Shown here: positions 53,075 to 62,004 of the stretch, piece after piece | Layout of the letters: every line of letters begins with the position of its first letter | Position numbering within the stretch: position 1 is the first letter of the stretch | Assembly: GCF_001717955.1 (NCBI RefSeq) | Contig: NZ_CP014168.1 | Location: 2,079,501-2,143,500 of the forward strand | Source of the DNA: Sphingomonas panacis | GTDB lineage: Bacteria > Pseudomonadota > Alphaproteobacteria > Sphingomonadales > Sphingomonadaceae | Reading direction: 5' to 3' | Length of the DNA stretch: 64,000 nt | Notes under the pieces: generated by a model | Told to the model about the DNA's origin: nothing | Databases searched by the model: none | The model's input: only the letters and a program-made list of their open reading frames with translations | Made by a program: the position numbers and the translations under genes

Positions 53075-53731
53075 ATGTTCGATCGTTGCAATGACAAAGC
53101 CTTGACCGTCGTGTCGATGTGCGACGACGTACCGCCGGCGCCCGAGCGCCGCAGCGACGCCCGCAACCTGTCGATTCTCAAGGCCGCGATCTTGCGCACC
53201 GCGCTCGGCGAGGAGCTTTGTCTCGTCCGCAACATCTCGCGCGGCGGGCTGATGGCGCATATCTTCTCCGAGCTGGAGGTCGGCGATCCGGTCAAGATCG
53301 AGTTCCGCTCCTCGAAGATCGTGCGAGGCCGCGTCGTCTGGCGCCGCCCGGAACTGATGGGCGTGCGTTTCAGCCAGTTCATTGACATCGGCGAAATCCT
53401 GACCGACCCGAAGCCGCAACCCAGCCATGCCGCCCGTGCGCCACGCGTCACGGTCAACGTGCCGGCACGGCTGCGCTCGGGGGGGCGCTATCAGGCCGCT
53501 GCCCTAGGCAACATCTCGCAGGGCGGCGCGCGGATCTATTTGAGCGAACCCGACCGGCTCGGCGACGATGTGGTGCTCTCGGTTGCCGGACTGCCCGTGC
53601 TCACCGGCTCGGTGCGGTGGCGCGACGATACAGCTGCGGGTATCGCCTTCAGCGAGTTGCTCGCGTTCGAGGATGTCGGCCGCTGGGTTTCCAGCCACAA
53701 TATCGGCGTTCCGCCGCAACTTGTGGAATAG
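53075..53731 (+). CDS. Tandem PilZ domain protein
   Basis: The 218-residue protein has two PilZ units. The first contains RRSDAR (an RxxxR element) near residue 26 and VRNISRGGL (NxSxxG), the cyclic-di-GMP-binding pair. The second has GNISQGGARIYL but only a degenerate Arg region. It probably responds to c-di-GMP in motility or polysaccharide control. The ATG at 53075 has GGGGGAG about nine bases upstream. The upstream extension of the frame lacks domain similarity. Confidence 0.85.
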   Translation: MFDRCNDKALTVVSMCDDVPPAPERRSDARNLSILKAAILRTALGEELCLVRNISRGGLMAHIFSELEVGDPVKIEFRSSKIVRGRVVWRRPELMGVRFSQFIDIGEILTDPKPQPSHAARAPRVTVNVPARLRSGGRYQAAALGNISQGGARIYLSEPDRLGDDVVLSVAGLPVLTGSVRWRDDTAAGIAFSELLAFEDVGRWVSSHNIGVPPQLVE

Positions 53732-53737
53732 CCGGCG

Positions 53738-54997
53738 TTACGCCGCGGCGCGCTGCGGTGCGCCGCGCCCACCGGTCACGAACAACCCCGATGCGATCAG
53801 CCCGAACACGCCGGCGATCACGAATGCAGGCAGGTACGTGCCGGTCGCCTCGCGGATCGCGCCCGCACCGAACGCTGCGGTCGCCGCGCCGAGCTGGTGG
53901 CCGACCATGATCCAGCCGAACATCACCGGCGCGTCGCGCTCGCCGAACGCCTGATTGGAGAGCTTTACGGTGGGCGGCACGGTCGCGATCCAGTCGAGTC
54001 CGTAGAACACCGCGAACACGGTGAGGCTGAGCGCCGAGAAATCGATGAACGGCAGCGCGATCAGCGACGCTCCGCGCAGGCCATAATACACCATCAGCAG
54101 CTTCTTCGGATCGTAGCGATCGGTCAGCCAGCCCGAGGCGGTGGTGCCGATCAGGTCGAACACCCCCATCATCGACAGCAATCCCGCCGCCGCCACCGGC
54201 GCGATGCCGTGGTCGCCGCAGAACGCGATCATGTGCGTGCCGATCAGCCCGTTGGTGGTCAGCCCGCACACGAAGAAGGTGCTGAACAGCAGCCAGAACA
54301 CCGGATTGCGGCTGGCGCGGAACAGCGCCTCGAACGCGAGCATCGGCGTCGCCGCCTGTTTCAGCGCGGGCGGGGTGGTCGGCTCGCCCTCGCCGAAGCG
54401 GCCGGTGCCGACATCGCCGGGATGTTCTGGGATCAGCAGCCACACCAAAGGCACCAATGCGAGCGCGGCGATGCTCACCGCCATCGCCACCGGCTTCCAG
54501 TCGCCCGCGCTCGACAGCCAGGCGAGCACCGGCAGGAACACCAGCGCGCCGGTCGCGGTGCTTGCGCTCAGCATGCCCATGACGAGGCCCTGGCGCGTCG
54601 CGAACCAGCGGTTGACCACCGCCGCGCCCAGCACCGACGCGACCGCGCCGCTGCCGATCCCGGACACCACGCCCCAGCTCAGCACATAGTGCCACGCCTC
54701 GGTCATCCGGAGGCTGGCGATCGTCGCAGCCGCCATCAGCGCGAGCCCGCCGAGCATCGTGCGGCGGATGCCGATGCTCTGCATCAGCGCCGCCGCGAAC
54801 GGGCCGACCAGCCCGTAGAAGAAAATACCGATCGCCGCCGAGGCCGAGATCGTCGCACGATCCCAGCCGAAGTGCATTTCCAGCGGCACCATCATTACGC
54901 CGGGCGCGGAGCGCAAGCCCGCCGAGACGAGCAACGCGAGGAACGTCACCGCGACGACGACATAGGCATAGAAGCGGGGCGGGACGCGCAGGATCAT
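53738..54997 (-). CDS. MFS transporter
   Basis: The 419-residue protein has 12 membrane helices and an MFS loop (SGWLTDRYDPKKLLMVYYGLR) between helices 8 and 9. The overall layout resembles the monocarboxylate or oxalate/formate antiporter groups. The ATG at 54997 follows AAGGG. It lies between a PilZ gene and a TonB-dependent receptor and may carry the same nutrient across the inner membrane, by position only. Confidence 0.88.
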   Translation of the reverse strand: MILRVPPRFYAYVVVAVTFLALLVSAGLRSAPGVMMVPLEMHFGWDRATISASAAIGIFFYGLVGPFAAALMQSIGIRRTMLGGLALMAAATIASLRMTEAWHYVLSWGVVSGIGSGAVASVLGAAVVNRWFATRQGLVMGMLSASTATGALVFLPVLAWLSSAGDWKPVAMAVSIAALALVPLVWLLIPEHPGDVGTGRFGEGEPTTPPALKQAATPMLAFEALFRASRNPVFWLLFSTFFVCGLTTNGLIGTHMIAFCGDHGIAPVAAAGLLSMMGVFDLIGTTASGWLTDRYDPKKLLMVYYGLRGASLIALPFIDFSALSLTVFAVFYGLDWIATVPPTVKLSNQAFGERDAPVMFGWIMVGHQLGAATAAFGAGAIREATGTYLPAFVIAGVFGLIASGLFVTGGRGAPQRAAA

Positions 54998-55140
54998 GCA
55001 TCGGCCCTTTGCGCGAGCGTGGGCAAACGGCCGAGCGTGGTTTCGAGCGCCGGCCATTGCTCTGCGCCGAACGCGCCGATCGATTGTGCTGGCATCCTAG
55101 CCATGTGGTCAGTCTGGCAGACGGTATGGCGCCCCTAATC

Positions 55141-55221
55141 CCGTTCGCGCTGAGCGAAGCCGAAACACCTGCAACAGGCATGGGCGCTTGTTACAGGCAT
55201 TTCAGCTTCGCTCAATGCGAA
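55141..55221. repeat. Hairpin repeat downstream of the second receptor
   Basis: Arms TTCGCGCTGAGCGAAGC...AAA and TTTCAGCTTCGCTCAATGCGAA flank a second inner inverted repeat. It belongs to the CCGTTCG family and lies between the receptor and MFS genes. Confidence 0.7.
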
Positions 55222-55246
55222 AGGTCTTGGTTCTACACGCAGCCCC

Positions 55247-57664
55247 TCAGAAGTTGACGCTGATCGTACCGAACACCTGCCGCGGGGCGACCGGGAATTC
55301 GTTGAACGTGCCCGATGCCGCGCCGATGCTGAGCGTCGAAGCGCCCTTCTGGTCGGTGATGTTGGTGACGTTCAGGCTGAGGTTGAGCGTCTTGGCGAAC
55401 ATCGCGCCGTTCAGCGGTACGGCTACGCCGATCCGCCCGGCGAGCGTGAAATAGCCGGGCACCGACAGGTCGTTGGTGTAGGTCGCGAAACGGCGGCCGA
55501 GATAGTCGCCGGTGAACTGGACGTCGAACATGCCGTAATTGGCCGACACGACGGTCTTGTTGAGCCATTTCGGCGAACCGGGCACCTGCTTGCCGGCGGT
55601 CGGCACCACCACGGCGGGAACCCCGACCGAATAGTTCTGCTGGTACTTCGAGTCGTTGTAGGACACCGCATTGTAGATCGAAACATGCGATCCGAAGTGC
55701 AGCGTCGCCGCGAAATCGACGCCGTTGGTCTTCACGTCGCCGACGTTCTGGACGATCGCCGCACCGCTGATGATCGAGGTGATCACCGTGGTCGGGCTGA
55801 GCGCGAGCAGGCGGTTGCTGAAATCGACGTGATAATAGCTGATCTGCCCCTCGAAGGCGGTGATCGGCCCCAGCGAGAGCGCATGCTGCGCGCGCGCGCC
55901 GATTTCATAGGTCCAGCTCGTTTCGGGCTTCACGTTCGCCTTGAAGTCCTCGAACACCGGCTGGCTGCCGAGCGCGAACGGCGACAGGCCAGTCGCGGCG
56001 CTGGTCGGGAACTGGCGGATGTTCTGCTGCGCGTTGACGAAGAACTGGTCGTGCTCGGTGACGGCCCAGGTCGCGCCGATTTCGGGCAGGAACGCCTTGT
56101 CGGTGTTGATTCGGCCGACCGGCAGCGCGGTCGAGTTCGAGAAGGAGCCGGGGATCGGCTGGACGGGAACCTCCTGGCGCGCCTTCTGGAAGGTGCTCTT
56201 GAACCCAGCCAGCACGGTCACGCTCGGCAGGATGTGCCACGTGTCCTGAATATGCGTCTGGATCTCGTCGACGGTGATCCGGCTGCCATATTGCGTGATG
56301 AGCGGCGCGGCCTGATCGTAGGGGCGGGTATAGGGCGACGACGGGTTGTTGACGTCGAGCGCGTACCAGCGCCGGAACGCCGACGAGCTTTGCCGTTCGT
56401 ACCAGCCGCCCAGTTCGATCTCGTGGTTGCCGAGGTGCGCGCTCAGCGTGGAGAGGATGCCGCCGCGATCGATCTGATATTCGGTGGTGCGCGTCGCGAG
56501 GCCCGACCCGCCGAAGATGGTCGAGAGCCGCGCGAGGTTCGCCGCCGAGGTCGGGCTGCTGCCCGCGACGCCCGGATAATAAAAGGAGAACAGCCCCGGC
56601 AGTCCGGCGACGTCGATCGGCCCGGCGACCACGCCGACGCCGTCGTCGTGATGCGCATAAGCCTGGTTGCTCCAGGTGATCCGGTCGCTGACGTGCCAGT
56701 CGTACTTGGCGTAGGCGAGATAATCGGTGCGCTGCGCGTCCGAATAGTAATTGCGGTAGTTGGAGCCGGCCGCCTTGTACGCGCCAGAGGTGAGATAGGT
56801 CTGCATGCCGGCGAAATCGGGATAGAAGAACGGGCGCGCATACGGTGCGGTGGCGCGATTGGCTGGAGTGATGACGGTGGCGTCCTCGTTCGGCTCGGTC
56901 TTGTCCGAATAGGCGGCGTAGATCGTCAGCTTGCCGGTGGCATCGTCATGAACGAACTTGCCGTTGGCTTGATAGCCGCCCTGATGCCCGTTGAAATCCC
57001 ACGCGCGCGAATCCTGCCGCACGCCCGAGAGGTAGAAGGCGCTGCCGGCGCCGAGATCGCCGCTGTCGATGCGGACGAAGGTGCGGTAGGTGTTGTAGCT
57101 GCCGAAGGTCTGCGCGATCGTGCCGCCCATCTCGTGCTTGGGGTCGCTCGAGAAGGTGTCGATCGTGCCGCCGAGATTGCTGGTCGATGCGGTGCCAAGA
57201 TCGCCCGCGCCGCTCGCCAGCGTCACCCGCCCGACGTTCTCCGAGATGATCGCGCGCTGCGGCGACAGGCCATTGTAATTGCCATAGGTCTGGTCGCCGA
57301 GCGGAATGCCGTCGAGCGTGTAGCCGAGCTGCTGCGCGTTGAAGCCGTGGATGAACAGCGAGATGTTCTGCTCGTTATTGCCCCACGGATCGGCGGTGAG
57401 GAAGGTGACGCCGGGCAGCGTCTGGATCGCCTTCAGCGGATTGATGCCGGGCAATTGCTTCTGGATCTGGATGCCGTCCATCTCGACCACCGAGCGCGTG
57501 CGGCGGCCGGTGACGACGATCGACTCGCCATCGCCTTCAGGCGCGGCGGCATCGGCGGGCGCTGCCGCCGGGGCTGGCGCGGCATCGGCGGCATGCGCGG
57601 CGACGGGGGCGGCGCTGGCGATCCCCGTGGCCAGCGCGATCAGCGAAATCAGACCCGTCTTCAT
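55247..57664 (-). CDS. TonB-dependent receptor
   Basis: The 805-residue receptor has a signal peptide, an Ala/Pro-rich linker, ESIVVTGRR (TonB-box-like) near residue 53, a plug with PGINPLKAIQTLPGVTFLT, and a barrel ending FGTISVNF with the C-terminal Phe. It differs in plug sequence from the receptor at 29372 and has no halogenase/SapC neighbours. The ligand is unknown. The ATG at 57664 follows AAGGG. Confidence 0.9.
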   Translation of the reverse strand: MKTGLISLIALATGIASAAPVAAHAADAAPAPAAAPADAAAPEGDGESIVVTGRRTRSVVEMDGIQIQKQLPGINPLKAIQTLPGVTFLTADPWGNNEQNISLFIHGFNAQQLGYTLDGIPLGDQTYGNYNGLSPQRAIISENVGRVTLASGAGDLGTASTSNLGGTIDTFSSDPKHEMGGTIAQTFGSYNTYRTFVRIDSGDLGAGSAFYLSGVRQDSRAWDFNGHQGGYQANGKFVHDDATGKLTIYAAYSDKTEPNEDATVITPANRATAPYARPFFYPDFAGMQTYLTSGAYKAAGSNYRNYYSDAQRTDYLAYAKYDWHVSDRITWSNQAYAHHDDGVGVVAGPIDVAGLPGLFSFYYPGVAGSSPTSAANLARLSTIFGGSGLATRTTEYQIDRGGILSTLSAHLGNHEIELGGWYERQSSSAFRRWYALDVNNPSSPYTRPYDQAAPLITQYGSRITVDEIQTHIQDTWHILPSVTVLAGFKSTFQKARQEVPVQPIPGSFSNSTALPVGRINTDKAFLPEIGATWAVTEHDQFFVNAQQNIRQFPTSAATGLSPFALGSQPVFEDFKANVKPETSWTYEIGARAQHALSLGPITAFEGQISYYHVDFSNRLLALSPTTVITSIISGAAIVQNVGDVKTNGVDFAATLHFGSHVSIYNAVSYNDSKYQQNYSVGVPAVVVPTAGKQVPGSPKWLNKTVVSANYGMFDVQFTGDYLGRRFATYTNDLSVPGYFTLAGRIGVAVPLNGAMFAKTLNLSLNVTNITDQKGASTLSIGAASGTFNEFPVAPRQVFGTISVNF

Positions 57665-57774
57665 TATCTTTTCCCTTTGCGGCACTGCAACAAAGGGGGC
57701 GCGTAGAGACGATGGAAGACGGTACGGCGTCAGGGATGTTTCAGTTTTATGTTATCGACGAATGCGAAAATCTG

Positions 57775-60700
57775 TCACGTTTTTGCATCAGCGGCATCGG
57801 TCGCCATTGCACCCATCGTCACATAATCGGTCTTGCCCGTGCCGAGCACCGGCAGCGCCTCAACCACGCGGATATCGCGGGGGATCGTCAGTTCGGCGAT
57901 GCCGTTGGCGCGGCCCCAGGCTTGTAGATCCGCCGCCTTGGCATCCTTCTGCGTGGTGAACAGCACGAGTTGCTCGCCCTTTTTGGGATCGGGCCGGGCC
58001 ACCACGCCATGCTGCGCCTCGGGCCAGAGCTGCGCCGCATAGCCTTCGACCGCCGGCAGCGAGACCATCTCGCCGCCGATCTTCGCGAAGCGTTTGGCGC
58101 GGCCCTTGATGCTGACGAAGCCAGCCTCGTCGATCTCGACGATGTCGCCGGTGTCATGCCAGCCGCCTTCGGGCGGTTGCAGCACGCCGGGCTGGTCGGC
58201 CTTGAGATAGCCCGCCATCACGTTCGGCCCGCGGATCGAGAGCTTGCCGCCGCCGTCGATGCCCGGCACCGCGTCGATCTGCCCCTCGATGCCGGGCAAC
58301 AGCCGCCCGACGCTGCCGGTCTTGAAGTGCATCGGCGTGTTGACCGCGATCACCGGCCCGGCCTCGGTCGCGCCATAGCCTTCGAGAATGCGCAGGCCGA
58401 ACTTCTCGATCCACGCCTTGCGCGTCTCGTCCTTCACGCGTTCGGCACCGGCGACGACGTAGCGGACCGCGTAGAAATCATAATTATGCGCCATCCGCGC
58501 ATAGCCAGCGAGGAACGTGTCGGTGCCGAACAGGATCGTTGCGTTTGAATCATAGGCGAGCGCGGGCACGATCCGGTAGTGGAGCGGGTTGGGGTACAGC
58601 AATGTCTTCACCCCCGACAGGACCGGCAGCAGCACGCCGCCGGTCAGCCCAAAGCTGTGGAACACCGGCAGCGCGTTGAGCACCATGTCAGACCCGTTGA
58701 AATCGATCCGCGCGGCGATCTGCGCGCAATTGGCGAGCAGGTTGCGATGCGTGAGCACGACGCCCTTGGGCAGCCCTTCGGAGCCACTGGTGAACAGGAT
58801 CACCGCCGGCGCGGTCGGCGCGATCTTGCGGCGGGCATGGAGGTGCGCTGCGAAGCGCGTCGCGACCAGCGCGCGCAGCTTGGCGCCCATGCCGATTCCG
58901 GCGGAGACATCCTCCAGATAGCGCACGGTGATGCCCTCGGCGGTCAGCCCTTCGACCACCGCCGTCAGCTTGGCCTGTTCGATGAAGGCACGCGCCGTCA
59001 CGATTGTCCGCACTTCGGCGGCGACGCATGCCGCCTTCAGATTGGCGAGCCCGGCGGTGTAGTTGAGCATCGCCGGCACGCGCCCGGTCGCCTGCAGGCC
59101 GAAGAACGTCACCACCACCGCCGACACGTTGGGCAGCAACACGCCGATCGCCTCGCCGGGCTTCGTGCCGGGTTCGAGCGCACGGCCGAGCGCGAGACTG
59201 CCGGTGACGAGCCGCGCGTAGGTGAGGGGTGTGCGCTTCACATCCTCGATCACCGGCTTGTTCGCGCCGCCGAGATGGCTGGCATCGACCAGCGCTTCGA
59301 ACAGGGTGCGGTCGATATGCGAGGTCGCGAAGATCATCGCGCTCATCTCGTCGTAAAGCTGCCGCCCGGTCGCGGCGCGACGTGCACGGGCGGTCATCGC
59401 GCCTTCGACATGGAAGCGGCGCGGCGGCAGCACGGTGAGCGTGATCTTGGGGAACAGCCGCATCCGCACCTTGCCGCGCAGATACGAGAAGGGCGTGAAC
59501 TGCGCGCCCGCGATCCGCACCGGCACGATCGGGGCATCAGCCTTGTCGGCGACCATGCCGGGGCCATCGAACACCTTCATCAGCGCGCCGGTCACGGTGA
59601 TGCGGCCTTCGGGGAAGATGACGAGCGTGTTGCCCTCCTTCACCGCGCGGACCATCGCCTTGGCCGACATCGGGTTGGTCGGATCGACCGGGAAAGCGCG
59701 GAACAGCTTCAGCGCAGGTGCCATCCACCAGCGTTTGGTGACGGCGGTATGCACCGCGAACACCGGCTTGCCGGGCAGGAACACCGCGAGCAGCAGCCCG
59801 TCGAGCCATGACACATGGTTGACCACCACCACCGCGCGTTCGCCCGGCTGCGGCATGTTGCTCGATCCATCGACCTCGACGCGGTAGAGCAAGGTCAGCA
59901 ACCCGCGCATCACCGCCTTGATGACCGTTTCCGGGAGCAACCAGCACGAGATCAGCGCCACCGCCAAGGTCGCGAAGCCGAGCGCGCCGATCACGCCCGA
60001 TACGGTCGTGCCGCTCGCCTGCAACCCGGCGACCGCGGCGACCACCGTCACCGTGACGGCGGCGTTGAGGATGTTGTTGGCGGCGATGATCCGCGAGCGT
60101 TCCTCGGGCGGGCTCGCGGTCTGGAGGATCGCGTAGAGCGGGACGATGAACATGCCCCCCGCGAACGAGATGCCGGCGAGATCGAGCAGCACCCGCCACG
60201 CGCCTTCGCTCCGCACGAAGGTCAGCATGCCGGGGTTGGGCGCATGGACGACATAGGCCGAGGTCGACAGCCACAGATCGATCATGAAGCCCGCCATCAT
60301 CAGCGCCGCCACCGGCACATAGCGCGCCGAGACTTCACCGGCGAGCAGCCGGTTGACGAACAGCGAGCCGAGCGCGACCGCGATCGAGAAGGTCAGCAGG
60401 AACAACGTCACCACCGGCGACGCGCCGCCGAGCCGCCCGGTCACCAGCGCGGGGAATTGCGAGACGAGGATCGCACCGACCGCGAAGAACCAGCTTATGC
60501 CGAGGATGCACAGCCACACGCCTTCGCCGTCATGCGCGGTCTTGAGGACATGCCAGGTGCTTTTGAACGGGTTGCGCTCGATCCGCACGTCCTTGCGCAC
60601 GGGCGGCGCCGGCGCGATGCCGAGACTGGCGAGCAGCCCGCACACCGCCAGCGCGGTCGCGATCATGCCCGCTTCCCACGGCGGCACGACGCCCGCGAGC

Positions 60701-61188
60701 AACTGCCCGCCGAGGATCGCGAGGAAGGTGCCCGCCTCGATCACGCCGGTCGCGCCCATGATCTCGTGGGGGCCGAGCTGTTGCGGCATGATCGAATATT
60801 TGACCGGGCCGAACAGCGTCGAATGGCAGCCCATCATGAACAAGGCGATGAGCAGCAGCGGCACCGACTGGAACCAGAACCCGGCGAGGCCTATGCCCAT
60901 GAACGCGATCTCGGCGGTTTTCACCAGCCGGATCAGCTTGGCCTTGTCCCATGCGTCGGCGATCTGGCCGCCCAGCGCCGAGAACAGGAAATAGGGGAGG
61001 ATGAAGATGCCGGTCGCGATCGTCGCGAGCATCTCCGCTTTTTCGGGATGGCCCCTGTAGAGCGTGAAGTTGGCGAGGAACAGCATCGCGAACTTGAGGA
61101 CGTTGTCGTTGAACGCCCCGAGGAACTGGACGACGAACAGCGGCCCGAAGCGGCGCTTGGCGAGGAGCGAGAAATCGGGTGCCGACAT
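57775..61188 (-). CDS. Three-domain LplT-PlsC-acyl-ACP synthetase fusion
   Basis: The 1,137-residue protein joins a 12-helix LplT-like flippase (residues about 1-420), a PlsC acyltransferase (about 435-620) with NHVSWLDG (HxxxxD), and an AMP-binding synthetase (about 650-1137) with LFTSGSEGLPKGVVLTH. Separate LplT and Aas together re-acylate lysophospholipids brought in from the periplasm, so the fusion should repair inner-membrane lipids. The start at 61188 follows GGAG. It is divergent from a TetR gene. Confidence 0.92.
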   Translation of the reverse strand: MSAPDFSLLAKRRFGPLFVVQFLGAFNDNVLKFAMLFLANFTLYRGHPEKAEMLATIATGIFILPYFLFSALGGQIADAWDKAKLIRLVKTAEIAFMGIGLAGFWFQSVPLLLIALFMMGCHSTLFGPVKYSIMPQQLGPHEIMGATGVIEAGTFLAILGGQLLAGVVPPWEAGMIATALAVCGLLASLGIAPAPPVRKDVRIERNPFKSTWHVLKTAHDGEGVWLCILGISWFFAVGAILVSQFPALVTGRLGGASPVVTLFLLTFSIAVALGSLFVNRLLAGEVSARYVPVAALMMAGFMIDLWLSTSAYVVHAPNPGMLTFVRSEGAWRVLLDLAGISFAGGMFIVPLYAILQTASPPEERSRIIAANNILNAAVTVTVVAAVAGLQASGTTVSGVIGALGFATLAVALISCWLLPETVIKAVMRGLLTLLYRVEVDGSSNMPQPGERAVVVVNHVSWLDGLLLAVFLPGKPVFAVHTAVTKRWWMAPALKLFRAFPVDPTNPMSAKAMVRAVKEGNTLVIFPEGRITVTGALMKVFDGPGMVADKADAPIVPVRIAGAQFTPFSYLRGKVRMRLFPKITLTVLPPRRFHVEGAMTARARRAATGRQLYDEMSAMIFATSHIDRTLFEALVDASHLGGANKPVIEDVKRTPLTYARLVTGSLALGRALEPGTKPGEAIGVLLPNVSAVVVTFFGLQATGRVPAMLNYTAGLANLKAACVAAEVRTIVTARAFIEQAKLTAVVEGLTAEGITVRYLEDVSAGIGMGAKLRALVATRFAAHLHARRKIAPTAPAVILFTSGSEGLPKGVVLTHRNLLANCAQIAARIDFNGSDMVLNALPVFHSFGLTGGVLLPVLSGVKTLLYPNPLHYRIVPALAYDSNATILFGTDTFLAGYARMAHNYDFYAVRYVVAGAERVKDETRKAWIEKFGLRILEGYGATEAGPVIAVNTPMHFKTGSVGRLLPGIEGQIDAVPGIDGGGKLSIRGPNVMAGYLKADQPGVLQPPEGGWHDTGDIVEIDEAGFVSIKGRAKRFAKIGGEMVSLPAVEGYAAQLWPEAQHGVVARPDPKKGEQLVLFTTQKDAKAADLQAWGRANGIAELTIPRDIRVVEALPVLGTGKTDYVTMGAMATDAADAKT

Positions 61189-61266
61189 TGTCATCTCCGA
61201 ACGGAACGGACGCGTATTGGTTGCCTGCGGTGGCTGGCGCGTATTGGGTGACACAGAAATGAACGG

Positions 61267-61288
61267 TGTTCAATATTTAAATTGGACA
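61267..61288. promoter_or_regulatory. Palindromic site between the fusion gene and TetR
   Basis: TGTTCAAT, a six-base AT-rich spacer ATTTAA and ATTGGACA form an inverted repeat with one mismatch. It lies in the divergent 129-bp gap, 30 bases before the TetR start, and fits a TetR operator. Confidence 0.65.
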
Positions 61289-61317
61289 GTGCTCAGTTTT
61301 CGATTTATCGCGCTGGC

Positions 61318-61908
61318 ATGGGCCGCCGATCCGATCATAGCCGTGCAGAGCTTGAGGAACTGATACTCGCCAAGGCGCACGCGCTGATGGCCGAAGTCGG
61401 CTTTGCGCGTTTCTCGGCGCGCGAGGTGGCGAAGCGGATCGGCTATTCGATCGGGACGATCTACAATGTGTTCGGCAGTCTCGACCGGCTGGTTCTGGCG
61501 GTCAACAGCCGCACCTTCGTCGCCTGGGCGGCGCTGGTGCGTGCGCGGCTCGATGCGGCAGGGGCAGACCGGGTCGCGGCGCTGGTCGAGGCGTATTTCG
61601 ACTTCGCCGAGGCCAATCCCAATCTGTGGATGGCGATCTACGATCACCGCCTGCCGCCCGACGCGCCGTTCCCGGAGGATTATTTCCGCCAGCGCGCCGA
61701 ACTGACCGGACTGGTCGAAGCCGAGATCGCCGCGATCTTGCCGCCGGCGCGGGCGGGCACGGCGGCGGCGCTGGCGCGCTCGCTGGTGGCGATGGTCCAC
61801 GGCCATTGCCTGTTCGCGCTCAACGGCACGTTCGCGTTGTTGGGAGAGACCGATGCGCGGGGTGCGGCGCTGGCGCGGGCGCGCGAGATCTTGGGCGCGC
61901 AACACTAA
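61318..61908 (+). CDS. TetR family transcriptional regulator
   Basis: The 196-residue protein has an N-terminal TetR helix-turn-helix with FSAREVAKRIGYSIGTIYNVFGS near residues 36-58 (given here in part) and a helical effector domain containing a WHG-like segment LVAMVHGHCLFALNG. It probably represses the divergent lipid-repair fusion through the palindrome in between. The ATG at 61318 is chosen; a TTG further upstream at 61282 overlaps the palindrome. Confidence 0.88.
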   Translation: MGRRSDHSRAELEELILAKAHALMAEVGFARFSAREVAKRIGYSIGTIYNVFGSLDRLVLAVNSRTFVAWAALVRARLDAAGADRVAALVEAYFDFAEANPNLWMAIYDHRLPPDAPFPEDYFRQRAELTGLVEAEIAAILPPARAGTAAALARSLVAMVHGHCLFALNGTFALLGETDARGAALARAREILGAQH

Positions 61909-61963
61909 TGTTCTCCCGCGAAGGCGGGAGCCCAGTCTGACTCCCGCCTTCGCGGGAGAACAT
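61908..61963. repeat. Perfect 23-bp-stem inverted repeat
   Basis: Arms starting ATGTTCTCCCGCGAAGGCGG and ending CCGCCTTCGCGGGAGAACAT pair over 23 bases around a ten-base loop. It directly follows the TetR stop and probably ends that transcript. Confidence 0.85.
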
Positions 61964-61968
61964 CGAAA

Positions 61969-61998
61969 GGGGCGCAGCAGCCTTAGCCGCCACGCCCC
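61969..61998 (-). terminator. Weak hairpin after degP
   Basis: GGGGCG and CGCCCC arms with an imperfect inner stem lie just downstream of the degP stop on the minus strand and run into the larger repeat. Termination here is likely but not certain. Confidence 0.4.
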
Positions 61999-62004
61999 AT
62001 CTTT

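Noticed and set aside
52630..53457. A minus-strand frame passing through the 52.8-kb terminator
   Set aside because: The seemingly protein-like end comes from translating the terminator stem and T-run; no start site or domain supports it.
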